A stretch of 28,562 nt of DNA, taken from contig CAZMCH010000053.1 of NCBI GenBank assembly GCA_964564735.1, forward strand, positions 1-28,562, in the 5' to 3' direction. This document shows, piece after piece, positions 15,545-23,270 of the stretch. Below the pieces are notes generated by a model. It was given only the letters and a program-made list of their open reading frames with translations. It searched no databases and was not told the DNA's origin. Source of the stretch: CAZMCH01 sp964564735. GTDB taxonomy: Bacteria > Poribacteria > DTPJ01. Made by a program: the position numbers and the translations under genes. Position 1 is the first letter of the stretch; each line of letters starts with the position of its first letter.

Positions 15545-16735
15545 TTACCAAAGCCCCCAAAAATTATCAATTTGTGATTGATAGGCATTTATTTTTCCAC
15601 TTAGAACATCGTCATATTTGACTGCCTGACCGCAGTAGGCTGATTCATAAATTGATTCACAAATTGCTTTTGCCCTCATGCCGACTTCACCAGTAACTTC
15701 GGGTTCACGTCCATTTTGGATTGCATCTAAGAAATCATAACATTCTATATGAACACCATTTGTAAAACCAAGCGGGAATAAGCGATTTTTCTCGTCATCT
15801 GACAACGTTGCCATATATTCTTTTATAATTTCCTCAAATGGTTTCTTTGTTCCGTCCTTTAGTGTCAATTCTGCATTGCCCCAAGGACCGTGAAAAACAT
15901 CATGATCTTGCAAAGAGCCTTCTGTTCCATAATAGAAGACATGGCTGAAGCCCTGACCCGGTGCTGACCAAGTAACTGTCCATGTTCCGATAACACCATT
16001 TTTGAAGTTTATTGTTGCAACCCATGTATCTTCTTGCCAATCTTTTATGATTTTCCCATTTTTATTGGTTTTTCTTTGCTCTAGTTGCTCAACCCTTGCA
16101 TAAACCGTGTCAACATCACCAAACAGATAGCGGATAGTATCGCAGAAATGCGCGCCAGAATCCATTACCATGCCACCGCCACCCATCATAAGATCGAGTC
16201 TCCAATGCCATCCACCGGGTTCTAGTCCTCTCCATTGAGCCATTTGTGAGAAAAACATTCTCGGATCACCGATGAGCTTTGATTCATTAAACATCCAATA
16301 TGCAGTTCTCTGGCTGGGACCACGGCGTATATTTTCGGCAGTTGCACAGATTTTTCCGTTCTTTTTTGCAGCTTCAATAATGGCTTTACTTGCTTTTATT
16401 GTCACACCAAATGGCTTTTCAGTCATTATATTAACGCCTTTATTCAAGCAATCAATTGCGTTGATATGATGATCACAATGCCTTGAGCAAATATCTGCTG
16501 CATCAAGGTCTTCATTTTTTAGCATTGTTCCGACATCAGTGTAAACTTTTGGGATAAAATCCTGAACTTTTCCTGCTTCATTCGCAAATGCCTGAGCTCG
16601 TTCTACTACAGGATCACACATTGCAGTGAACTCAAACTTATTTGGCTCTCCTTGCTTTATTTTAATATAGCCGTCAAGATGACCATGTGACATACCACCA
16701 CAACCAATAATTGCCAGTTTTAATTTCTTTGCCAT
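15545..16735 (-). CDS. Gfo/Idh/MocA family oxidoreductase
   Basis: The N-terminal Rossmann domain starts KLKLAIIGCGGMSHGHLDGY (GxGGxxxxH type), followed by MTEKPFGVTIKAS, the conserved EKP motif whose Lys contacts the nicotinamide site. MVMDSGAHFCDTIRYLFGDV is the usual active-site His region of the C-terminal domain. The protein (396 residues) should oxidise or reduce a sugar or cyclitol with NAD(P); the substrate is unknown. AGGAG lies seven bases before the ATG. A strong promoter at 16909-16937 gives a leader of about 165 nt that contains repeat copy B. It stands as a single gene converging on the PLP enzyme. Confidence 0.93.
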   Translation of the reverse strand: MAKKLKLAIIGCGGMSHGHLDGYIKIKQGEPNKFEFTAMCDPVVERAQAFANEAGKVQDFIPKVYTDVGTMLKNEDLDAADICSRHCDHHINAIDCLNKGVNIMTEKPFGVTIKASKAIIEAAKKNGKICATAENIRRGPSQRTAYWMFNESKLIGDPRMFFSQMAQWRGLEPGGWHWRLDLMMGGGGMVMDSGAHFCDTIRYLFGDVDTVYARVEQLEQRKTNKNGKIIKDWQEDTWVATINFKNGVIGTWTVTWSAPGQGFSHVFYYGTEGSLQDHDVFHGPWGNAELTLKDGTKKPFEEIIKEYMATLSDDEKNRLFPLGFTNGVHIECYDFLDAIQNGREPEVTGEVGMRAKAICESIYESAYCGQAVKYDDVLSGKINAYQSQIDNFWGLW

Positions 16736-16762
16736 CTGGATTCTCCTAATTTTCAGTTAAAT

Positions 16763-16865
16763 AAAATAGAACGCAAATTTGGCGGATTTTTGTTGATTTA
16801 TATCGTAATATGTAAATACCTATTACTTTTCACTCATTACGCATTACATACTCAACGTTCTATAG
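16763..16865. repeat. Dispersed TAGAACGC / GGCGGAT repeat, copy B
   Basis: AATAGAACGCAAATTTGGCGGATTT opens the element (given here as TAGAACGC followed by TTGGCGGATTTT) and AACGTTCTAT closes it. The left arm matches copies A and C apart from a gap of about nine bases. The interior, including ATTACGCATTAC, differs. It lies between a minus-strand promoter and the Gfo/Idh/MocA gene, so it would be transcribed in that leader. Confidence 0.65.
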
Positions 16866-16908
16866 TTGAAAAACTTATAGCATCTATACACAATTAAATC
16901 GCACCTTG

Positions 16909-16937
16909 ATTATAACATTACTATATAGTTTCGTCAA
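16909..16937 (-). promoter_or_regulatory. Sigma-70-type promoter of the Gfo/Idh/MocA gene
   Basis: On the minus strand TTGACG (16932-16937) and TATAAT (16909-16914) are exactly 17 bases apart. Transcription would begin near 16902. This is one of the best promoter matches in the window. Confidence 0.72.
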
Positions 16938-16967
16938 CACGATCCAATGAACTGAACTGATATTGTA

Positions 16968-17032
16968 ATAGGCAAAAAATCCGCCTATATAATATAATCC
17001 CAGCTTGATTATCCATTATGCTAATACAGCAT
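16968..17032 (-). terminator. Short hairpins after the secreted-protein gene
   Basis: ATAGGC/GCCTAT (16968-16988) and ATGCT/AGCAT (17018-17032) are two small dyads directly 3' of the minus-strand gene ending at 17039. They are weak and could be a termination region. Together with promoter and repeat B they fill the 303-base gap; no gene is seen there. Confidence 0.35.
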
Positions 17033-17038
17033 CGTTAG

Positions 17039-17632
17039 TTATATATCAGATTTTAATTTAGCCCAAGCCGAAATTATCTTATATTTTGATTCAACAGATA
17101 GCTTTTCGGTAGGAGTAAGTAAAACAAGATATTGACTCCCATGTCCAGCTGACGGTGGGTCTGCGTTCCCACAAAGTACTATTAAGCCTTTTTCAAATTC
17201 TTTACTATTGAGTATAAAGAATCCCATATTAGCATCACTAACATCAATTTTCATATCTTCATGTCTTGTCCAGCCTTTGGCTTTTGAAAGCCAATCTGGT
17301 ATTTTTCCTCCCTTCCCTTCATCTCCTCTGCTGTCACGAGCAAGCCAAACTTTTACAGGACGATTGACAGAAAATTTTAGGAAATCCTCTCCGATGGAAT
17401 TTTTGTCATCATTAGCAGTCATTATAAATGTTGCGCCTATTAGTTCCTTGGGCAATGTATTAACAACATAATCTCGATCAATGTAATACTTTGTGCCAAC
17501 ATCAATTCCCTTTGGTCCAACTACATAAGCTCTCCCGCTTGTAACAACGATATTATCAACTTTAATCTCCTCTACACAAAAAGCAACAGAACAAAAAACA
17601 AGAAATATTAAACAGAAAAAGCTTATACGCAT
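17039..17632 (-). CDS. Small secreted protein with a beta-rich domain, function unknown
   Basis: A signal peptide (RISFFCLIFLVFCSVAFC, likely cleavage near there) is followed by about 180 residues. The central part (YYIDRDYVVNTLPKELIGA, then TANDDKNSIGEDFLKFSV, RPVKVWLARDSRG, PDWLSKAKGW and the C-terminal GLIVLCGN) resembles a domain I recall as an accessory module attached to bacterial carbohydrate-active or other secreted enzymes, where the usual wording is VYVAYDxRA...PxWL. Here it stands alone. AGGAGG six bases before the ATG supports the start. It lies 31 bases after the DegT aminotransferase and is probably co-transcribed. Function cannot be assigned; carbohydrate binding is a guess. 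Confidence 0.7.
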   Translation of the reverse strand: MRISFFCLIFLVFCSVAFCVEEIKVDNIVVTSGRAYVVGPKGIDVGTKYYIDRDYVVNTLPKELIGATFIMTANDDKNSIGEDFLKFSVNRPVKVWLARDSRGDEGKGGKIPDWLSKAKGWTRHEDMKIDVSDANMGFFILNSKEFEKGLIVLCGNADPPSAGHGSQYLVLLTPTEKLSVESKYKIISAWAKLKSDI

Positions 17633-17663
17633 AAATAGCCTCCTTTTGGTGAAAATAAGTTAA

Positions 17664-18950
17664 TTATTGTGATTGATCAAACAGCTCTTTATAATTCTCT
17701 GCCACTTTGCGATAGGCATCAGCATATTCCTTGATTATATCAGGACGATATTTCTTAAACCAAGGTATGCTATAAACCAATGATTGTATCTTTTCACTAA
17801 CCGGCAAACTTCCAACAGGTTGTCGTATATCACGATCACAGTTGGCTAATCTAGTCGGTTTTCCATGACCGTATATATCACATGTATTAAATAGTGGATG
17901 TAAATGCAGTGCAAAATTACAGCCGGGATTGCATGGACATCCTTCAGCCCTCACTGCTTCAGCAAATCGAAATAATGGCAAGCCATCTAATTCCTCTGAA
18001 CGATAAAGCCCGTGAGCTGCATACCATCCACCCATTTCGCTATCTGAGTTTTTGGGTGGACGATGAGCTTTTATACCGGGGACTCCTTCCAATAAATCCC
18101 AAAAATAATTCATTGATTTTAATATCTCTGCGTTCCTTTCATCATAATATTTTAGTTGAACACGCCCAACTGCAGAACTAAGCTGGTGCATACGATACTT
18201 ATATCCACCCATCGGCAGTCCTGCAAATTCTCTTAAATATTCTGTTTCAAAATTGCCTCCAAAGCGTTCATAATGTCCAAAGGCAACTGCCCGTTCATAA
18301 ATTTCAGTGTCATCTGTAACTAATATCCCTGCCTCACCTACTGCCAGAGACTTACCACTCATTATAGACATCGCCCCAACATCGCCAATCGTCCCCAGCT
18401 TGCGACCTTTATATATGCCTCCGTGTGCATGTGAAACATCTTCAATGACTCTGATATCATGTCTTCTGGCAATATCCATGATCGGGTCCATATCCGTTGG
18501 ATAACCGCAATAATGGACAACAACTATTGCCTTTGTTCGTTCTGTAATGCGATGTTCAATATCATTTATATCTATACAGATTGTATCGGGATCAATATCA
18601 GCAAATACAACAGTTGCACCCAAAGAAAAACAAGGTAAAGCAGAAGCCCAATATGTTATGCTTGGACAGATGATCTCATCTCCGACACCGACTTTGCATC
18701 CAAACATAGCAGACTGTAATGCACTCGTTCCATTATTGCACCCAAGCGCATACTTACTACCTTGCCATTGAGCAAATTCCTGCTCAAATTGCTTTGTTAC
18801 ATCTATATCAGACATTCCTGCGCGCCGAAGGACTTCCAAAACAGCATCTTCATCTTCTTTTGTGATTATTGGCCAATTAAATATATCCTTCGGATCAGAT
18901 TGAACCGCCTTTGTTCCGCCAAAGATTGCCAGTTGTGATTTCGTTTGCAT
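17664..18950 (-). CDS. DegT/DnrJ/EryC1/StrS aminotransferase family protein
   Basis: A PLP-dependent sugar aminotransferase-type enzyme. The Schiff-base lysine is K200 in MSIMSGKSLAVGEAG, the PLP-ring Asp is D171 in VIEDVSHAHGG, and ALGCNNGTSALQSAM is the phosphate-binding start. Family members transaminate keto-sugars for antibiotics, lipopolysaccharide or glycoproteins, and some (StsC-like) act on cyclitols; which applies here is unclear. Length 428 is slightly above normal. GGGAG lies seven bases before the ATG. The gene starts about 60 bases from the divergent tRNA-Leu, and a small secreted protein follows in the same operon. Confidence 0.92.
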   Translation of the reverse strand: MQTKSQLAIFGGTKAVQSDPKDIFNWPIITKEDEDAVLEVLRRAGMSDIDVTKQFEQEFAQWQGSKYALGCNNGTSALQSAMFGCKVGVGDEIICPSITYWASALPCFSLGATVVFADIDPDTICIDINDIEHRITERTKAIVVVHYCGYPTDMDPIMDIARRHDIRVIEDVSHAHGGIYKGRKLGTIGDVGAMSIMSGKSLAVGEAGILVTDDTEIYERAVAFGHYERFGGNFETEYLREFAGLPMGGYKYRMHQLSSAVGRVQLKYYDERNAEILKSMNYFWDLLEGVPGIKAHRPPKNSDSEMGGWYAAHGLYRSEELDGLPLFRFAEAVRAEGCPCNPGCNFALHLHPLFNTCDIYGHGKPTRLANCDRDIRQPVGSLPVSEKIQSLVYSIPWFKKYRPDIIKEYADAYRKVAENYKELFDQSQ

Positions 18951-18971
18951 TGATATTCTCCCAAAAAGCCC

Positions 18972-19000
18972 TTGACACGATAGGGCAATTGATGTAAACT
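18972..19000 (+). promoter_or_regulatory. Sigma-70-type promoter of tRNA-Leu
   Basis: TTGACA (18972-18977) and TAAACT (18995-19000) are separated by exactly 17 bases. The mature tRNA begins 12 bases after the -10, so the primary transcript has only a very short 5' leader. Confidence 0.82.
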
Positions 19001-19011
19001 ATAAATGATAT

Positions 19012-19099
19012 GCCGAGGTGGTGGAATTGGTAGACACGCTGGGTTCAGGGTCCAGTGGATATTGCTTCCATAGGAGTTCAAATCTCCTCCTCGGCACCA
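19012..19099 (+). tRNA. tRNA-Leu (anticodon CAG)
   Basis: GCCGAGG at the 5' end pairs with CCTCGGC before ACCA, so CCA is encoded. The D-arm region GTGGAATTGGTAGACACGC, an anticodon stem CTGGG/TCCAG with loop TTCAGGG (CAG), a long variable arm (TGGA..TCCA) typical of leucine and serine tRNAs, and the T-arm AGGAG-TTCAAAT-CTCCT are all present. It reads CUG codons. Its 3' 22 bases overlap the end of the ABC ATPase gene on the opposite strand. Confidence 0.96.
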
Positions 19100-20157
19100 A
19101 CTATGCTTATCTTATTTTCTGCTATCTCCACATTAATTATCTCATCTTCACCAAACATACCATATTCATCGCTAAGTGCTATCGCATTGACAATACTATT
19201 ACCTAATTTAATTTCGTATTCTGTCAAATATCCGTTAAAATGTTTTGTTAATATCTTGCCAATAAAAATATTTTTTCCAACAGCCTGATCTTTTCTTACC
19301 AATATTGCATCAGGCTTGATTGCCAATGTAACCTTCTGACCATTACGAAAACCATCATATTTTGAAACAAAGATCATAAATTCCTGATTAATTTCTACCA
19401 GTAAGTTATTTTCATTAATTTGCTTTATAATTCCTTTTAATAGATTAGCACGTCCTATAAAATGTGCAACAAATTCATTTGCAGGCTGGTTATATATCTC
19501 ATAAGGCGTTCCAAGTTGTTGACACTCACCTTTATTTAGAAGGGCTATTCTATCAGATAGCGATAATGCTTCTTCCTGATCATGTGTTACATATATAGTT
19601 GTGATTTTTAATTCTCTTTGAAGCCGAAAAATTTCTTCTCTGGTTTCACGCCTTAGTTTTGCATCAAGGTTGCTTAAAGGCTCATCAAGAAGCAATATAT
19701 CAGGCTCAATCACAATGGCTCTTGCCAGTGCGACACGTTGTTGTTGTCCTCCGCTAAGCTGTGTTACATGCCTGCTTCCCAAGTTTGAAAGATCAACAAG
19801 TTCAAGTGATTTCATTACTCTTTCTTTTATTTCTTGTTTTGCTATTTTACGTGCTTGTAATCCAAAAGCAACATTGTCAAAAACCGTCATGTGAGGAAAT
19901 AGGGCATAATTTTGAAAAACCATCGCAGTATTACGCTTATTCGGTGGCAAAGAAGAAACATCACGATTATTAAACAATATATGACCCGCCGTTGGAAGAT
20001 AAAATCCTGCAATCATTCGCAAAAGTGTTGTCTTACCACAACCGCTGGGACCAAGCAAACTGAAAAATTCCCCGTCATTTATTGTAAGATTTATCTCTTT
20101 GACAGCGATAACATCGCCAAATGATTTGCCTATATTCCGCATTTGAACAGAAGCCAT
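19078..20157 (-). CDS. ABC transporter ATP-binding protein (PotA/FbpC-like)
   Basis: The 359-residue ATPase has Walker A GPSGCGKTT (36-44), Q-loop VFQNYALFPH, signature LSGGQQQRVALARA (from 135), Walker B ILLLDEPLSNLD with D158 and E159, and switch H192. The C-terminal 110 residues form a TOBE_2-type domain. It belongs to the spermidine/putrescine, iron and thiamine importer group. It starts one base after the stop of the solute-binding protein gene, so both serve one importer; no permease gene is present in the window. Its last seven residues (GAEEEI region) and stop are read from the antisense strand of the tRNA-Leu acceptor and T arms. Confidence 0.93.
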   Translation of the reverse strand: MASVQMRNIGKSFGDVIAVKEINLTINDGEFFSLLGPSGCGKTTLLRMIAGFYLPTAGHILFNNRDVSSLPPNKRNTAMVFQNYALFPHMTVFDNVAFGLQARKIAKQEIKERVMKSLELVDLSNLGSRHVTQLSGGQQQRVALARAIVIEPDILLLDEPLSNLDAKLRRETREEIFRLQRELKITTIYVTHDQEEALSLSDRIALLNKGECQQLGTPYEIYNQPANEFVAHFIGRANLLKGIIKQINENNLLVEINQEFMIFVSKYDGFRNGQKVTLAIKPDAILVRKDQAVGKNIFIGKILTKHFNGYLTEYEIKLGNSIVNAIALSDEYGMFGEDEIINVEIAENKISIVGAEEEI

Positions 20158-20158
20158 A

Positions 20159-21196
20159 TTATCGCCCTTTGTTCTTTATATTTTGTTCCCAGTATTTCAT
20201 CCACTCATCAGATTTCTTAGAAAAAACTTCCCAATCAATATCCATAGGCGTAAATGATGAGTCCTTTATCCATTTTGGCAAAGAATCTCTTGGAATATCA
20301 TTTCTCGTGGGTATCCGATAATGCTCCTTTGCAAGTATAAGCAGATTCTCTTGAGAGTTGACAAATTCATAATATAGCTTTGCTTCTTCAGGATGCTTGC
20401 AATTAGCAACAATGCCAATGCCTTCTGTTACAACAGGCGTTCCACTTTTGGGTATAATATAGCCTATTGGCAATCCCTTTGCTTCTGCTTGAAAAGCCAT
20501 TTCTGGCATATTCCAGATTGTTATAACACCTTCCTGACGAGAAAGCTTCTGTAACATCATAGTAGGACTTGAAGCGTATTCCTTCGTATTTGCATCCAAT
20601 TTTAACAGCCATTCATAGCCTTTGGCTGGGTCGCCTGAATCTTTATAAAAACGCCATATCATTGCAGAAAATATCGTCCTCATTGTTCCAGATGCCAAAG
20701 GATAACGAATTATTATCTTATTTTTCCATTTTGGCAATAAAAGATCATCCCAATCCTGAGGTGCTTCTGATTCTTTGAGTAATCGATTATTATATCCTAT
20801 AATTTCAGGTGTAATAAATGTTCCATACCACAAATCATTGGAGTCTCTATATTCAGGATTAATTGAATCAGCCCATTTTGGACGATATTTTTGTAATAAA
20901 CCATCTTTCACTGCATTAATAAATATAGCTGATGGCGCACCCCACCAAAGATCACATTGAGGATTTTCTTTTTCCGATCTGATTCTGTCAAGAATATCTT
21001 GTGAACCGATGTCTATCCACTGCACATCAATATTGGGATATTTTTCCTCAAAGAGTTTTTCAAATTGAGTCATTATATCAACGCCATGTGGAGAATATAC
21101 AACAAGCGTCTTTGAGGATTTTTTATCTCCGCATCCCAAAAGCAAAATAATAAAGATAAATATAATAGCAATTTTGACAAAATAGATTGATTTCAT
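20159..21196 (-). CDS. ABC transporter solute-binding lipoprotein
   Basis: The N-terminal hydrophobic run ends in LLLGC, a lipobox with the lipidated Cys at 22. The body starts KTLVVYSPHGVDIMTQFEKLF and holds DLWWGAPSAIFINAVKDGLL, LPKWKNKIIIRYP and GTPVVTEGIGIVANCKHPE, matching type 2 periplasmic binding proteins for ferric iron, thiamine or polyamines (FbpA/PotD group). The ligand is uncertain; the tyrosine pair of ferric-binding proteins is not obvious. It is 11 bases after the antitoxin gene, whose stop overlaps its GAAGG ribosome site, and one base before the ATPase, so all four genes form one tight minus-strand operon. Confidence 0.88.
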   Translation of the reverse strand: MKSIYFVKIAIIFIFIILLLGCGDKKSSKTLVVYSPHGVDIMTQFEKLFEEKYPNIDVQWIDIGSQDILDRIRSEKENPQCDLWWGAPSAIFINAVKDGLLQKYRPKWADSINPEYRDSNDLWYGTFITPEIIGYNNRLLKESEAPQDWDDLLLPKWKNKIIIRYPLASGTMRTIFSAMIWRFYKDSGDPAKGYEWLLKLDANTKEYASSPTMMLQKLSRQEGVITIWNMPEMAFQAEAKGLPIGYIIPKSGTPVVTEGIGIVANCKHPEEAKLYYEFVNSQENLLILAKEHYRIPTRNDIPRDSLPKWIKDSSFTPMDIDWEVFSKKSDEWMKYWEQNIKNKGR

Positions 21197-21207
21197 ATTC
21201 TAAACCT

Positions 21208-21486
21208 TCAGGGGTTTGATGGTTGATTGTTTAGGTGTTCAGCTAACCATAAATTGACCAATGTTTCAGGTAAGACGCCCTGTTCGAGAGCTAAAGCCTC
21301 AATTTTCTCATAAATTTCAGGTGTAAGCGTTACTCGTCGTCTGCGCCTAAACCTTAATTCAAATTCGGCTTCATGGGTCTGATCCCAATAATCATTCAAA
21401 CTGTGTGAATCCCAGAATTCGGATATTGCCTCTAATGTATCAGCCTTTGAAATGCTTGTAAGTTTTCTTTCATTACTCTCTTTCAT
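21208..21486 (-). CDS. CopG-type (BrnA-like) antitoxin
   Basis: A 92-residue protein with ISEFWDSHSLNDYWD in the first half, the signature of the CopG_antitoxin family (PF12441). A predicted ribbon-helix-helix follows (RRRRVTLTPEIYEKIEALAL, ending QGVLPETLVNLWL). It should bind the toxin and repress its own operon. The start at 21486 (KESNERK) is preferred over the ATG at 21522 because GAGG lies just upstream. It overlaps the toxin gene by 14 bases, the same overlap as in the broken pair at 25465-25920. Confidence 0.85.
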   Translation of the reverse strand: MKESNERKLTSISKADTLEAISEFWDSHSLNDYWDQTHEAEFELRFRRRRRVTLTPEIYEKIEALALEQGVLPETLVNLWLAEHLNNQPSNP

Positions 21487-21754
21487 ATCGTCCTCTCTCC
21501 CTGCTATCCATATCTCTTGCACTTATAATTAGTGCCAAATTATTTTTGCTGATAAAAAATACAACCAAATATCGTCCAGCATTGGTTTGTCCACTCGCAG
21601 AATATATATCTTCTCCTGATTTGTGACCCAATTCAATAAAGCGATATTTTGGATGATTAAAGAAAATTTCCTCAACTTCATCTTGCGTAACATGATGTTT
21701 TACATATAGTTTTTCTATTATATCAGGTAACCATATAAAATCATCAATATACAT
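21473..21754 (-). CDS. BrnT-family toxin
   Basis: The 93-residue protein begins MYIDDFIWLPDIIEKLYVKH, continues with QDEVEEIFFNHPKY and ends LALIISARDMDSRERGRYE, the pattern of BrnT ribonuclease toxins (a beta sheet with a C-terminal ARxM..RER.RYE motif). It should cleave RNA when free of antitoxin. It is the first gene of an operon with its antitoxin and an ABC importer. GAAGG lies nine bases before the ATG. It looks intact, in contrast to its relative at 25465-25679, with which it shares about 28 of the first 51 residues. Confidence 0.82.
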   Translation of the reverse strand: MYIDDFIWLPDIIEKLYVKHHVTQDEVEEIFFNHPKYRFIELGHKSGEDIYSASGQTNAGRYLVVFFISKNNLALIISARDMDSRERGRYERE

Positions 21755-21816
21755 AGTAGAAAACCTTCAAATTAACGGCTTGTGCTAGTTTTTGTAAATC
21801 AAGTATTTATATGGCT

Positions 21817-21877
21817 TTGTAGCCCAGTCTTTTAGGCTGGTAATCGTAGAAAACCAAGATAGAATCTTTTATTACAA
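21817..21877. repeat. TTGTAGYCCA / CCAAGATAGAATCTT repeat, copy 2
   Basis: TTGTAGCCCAG opens the element and ATTACAA closes it. The 15-base core CCAAGATAGAATCTT at 21854-21868 is identical to 12366-12380. This copy is longer and less symmetric than copy 1. Confidence 0.5.
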
Positions 21878-22064
21878 AAACAATTAGTGAAATAAGACAT
21901 CATTAAATACAGATAGCACAATTTGTGTAATAAGAGTAACTATTGAGTTAAAATGTGTGCAAAAATAATCAATCGGAATATCCAAGTTTTATATTTTTCA
22001 AAATGGTAAGGTACCATTCGCAAAGCAATAGGCATAAATAATCCTTAATATAAAAGCAATTTCT

Positions 22065-22116
22065 AACGCGGACAGGAATCAAAAAAATCATAAATATATT
22101 GATCCATGTCCACGCT
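22065..22116 (-). terminator. Hairpin after the sugar isomerase gene
   Basis: AACGCGGACAGGAATC and GATCCATGTCCACGCT pair over about 16 positions with a few wobbles and mismatches; the loop is AT-rich. It lies about 20 bases past the minus-strand stop at 22135 and probably marks the transcript end. Confidence 0.45.
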
Positions 22117-22134
22117 GAATGATTACTAGTATAA

Positions 22135-22887
22135 CTACTTGCCCATCTTTTTTAGATTTTGAAGGCATTTTTCAACACATTCTAACGGCGGATAAGCATA
22201 GCTTTCCTGCTCAACAATATACCACTGAGTTTTACCTGTTGTCTCGCAAAGCCTGAAAACATCAGCCCAACGGACTTCGTCTTCACCAATAAGAGCTTTG
22301 TCATTAGTTTTTGAGAATGCTTTAAGATGAACAGTTAATGCACGACCCGGATATTTTTCTAAGAATTGAACAGAATCCGCTCCGCCGTGTAACGAATTTC
22401 CTGTATCAACCTGCATAACAACTTCTGGAACGGTGTTGCCAAAGAATGTATCCCAAGGCAGTTCGCCATCCATAGGCGTAAATTCGATAGAATGGTTATG
22501 ATAACCTGTATACATACCTTCTGGTTTTAATTTCGCAGCGATTTCGTTGAATACTTTTGCGGTATCAAGCCATGCTGATCTTGAATTTCTCCTTGATTCT
22601 GCAAGCCCGGGAACGATAAGGAACTTATTACCAAGTATTTTATGAAATTCTACCGTCTTTTTGAATTCATCGCCAAGTAGTGTCTCAAGACCAATATGTG
22701 CGCCAGCGACTTTTAAGCCAAGATCATCAAGCATTTTTCTGATGTCTTTTGCCTCATAGCCATAATAACCAGCAAAATCAACACCTTCATAGCCCATCTT
22801 TGCGACTGCCTTCAAAACACTTGGAAAATCCTTTGCACAATCATCCCTAACTGAATATAATTGGAGTGCTATCGGAATTCTTGCCAT
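22135..22887 (-). CDS. Sugar phosphate isomerase/epimerase (xylose isomerase-like TIM barrel)
   Basis: The start RIPIALQLYSVRDDCAKDF and GYEGVDFAGYYG are typical of the AP-endonuclease-2/xylose-isomerase-like barrel family. Further on come GMYTGYHNHSIEF (metal-binding His), VVMQVDTGN (Asp) and TQWYIVEQESY (Glu), so the usual metal site is present. It should isomerise or epimerise a sugar, inosose or related keto compound; the substrate is unknown. AGGAG lies eight bases before the ATG. A promoter at 23051-23079 gives a leader of about 155 nt that includes repeat copy C. It is a single gene. Confidence 0.92.
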   Translation of the reverse strand: MARIPIALQLYSVRDDCAKDFPSVLKAVAKMGYEGVDFAGYYGYEAKDIRKMLDDLGLKVAGAHIGLETLLGDEFKKTVEFHKILGNKFLIVPGLAESRRNSRSAWLDTAKVFNEIAAKLKPEGMYTGYHNHSIEFTPMDGELPWDTFFGNTVPEVVMQVDTGNSLHGGADSVQFLEKYPGRALTVHLKAFSKTNDKALIGEDEVRWADVFRLCETTGKTQWYIVEQESYAYPPLECVEKCLQNLKKMGK

Positions 22888-22970
22888 CTTTTTTACTCCT
22901 GTTTTTGTTTGCAGATTAAGCTATTAAGAGATCGAATGACTAAATCACGTCTTTTATCTCTCTTTCTGTT

Positions 22971-23014
22971 ATCAGCGAAAATCCGCCAAATCCGCCTAAT
23001 CTGCGTTCTATTTC
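22971..23014 (-). repeat. Dispersed TAGAACGC / GGCGGAT repeat, copy C (one arm)
   Basis: Read on the minus strand it begins AAATAGAACGCAGATTAGG and ends GGCGGATTTTCGCTGAT. About 37 of 40 positions match the left arm of copy A. Only one arm is present, so it cannot form the long hairpin. It lies in the leader of the isomerase gene. Confidence 0.75.
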
Positions 23015-23050
23015 CTCTAAATGAAAAGTTGTGTTTCTTATATCAAAGAG

Positions 23051-23079
23051 ATTTTATCATCTTTTATTATTCAATGCAA
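23051..23079 (-). promoter_or_regulatory. Sigma-70-type promoter of the sugar isomerase gene
   Basis: On the minus strand TTGCAT (23074-23079) and TAAAAT (23051-23056) are exactly 17 bases apart, giving a start near 23044. Confidence 0.55.
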
Positions 23080-23173
23080 TTATTTTTTATTTTTCTAGAA
23101 ATTTTATAAGATTATATGTTTTTTCTCTAAATTGAACATTTAGGGCAACAATTTTAAATGTCAATATACACAC

Positions 23174-23202
23174 TTGATAAAACTAGCTAAAGCAAGTAAA
23201 AT
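23174..23202 (+). promoter_or_regulatory. Sigma-70-type promoter of aspS
   Basis: TTGATA (23174-23179) and TAAAAT (23197-23202) are exactly 17 bases apart, with a start expected near 23209 and a leader of about 60 nt. Confidence 0.65.
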
Positions 23203-23270
23203 ATTATGCGCTGAAACAATATTTAGGAATAAAGCTAAAAATGCAAATCATTCTGGAAGAGGAACAACAA

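Larger units (their letters stand above)
21755..22134. other. Non-coding stretch with repeat and dyads
   Basis: No gene is seen in these 380 bases. They hold repeat copy 2 (21817-21877), a short dyad AATGGTA/TACCATT (22002-22018) and a longer hairpin next to the isomerase gene (22065-22116). No clear promoter for the toxin-antitoxin operon was found. Confidence 0.5.
22888..23270. other. Divergent promoter region between isomerase and aspS
   Basis: These 383 bases hold no gene. They contain repeat copy C, a minus-strand promoter for the isomerase and a plus-strand promoter for aspS, each listed separately. Confidence 0.7.
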
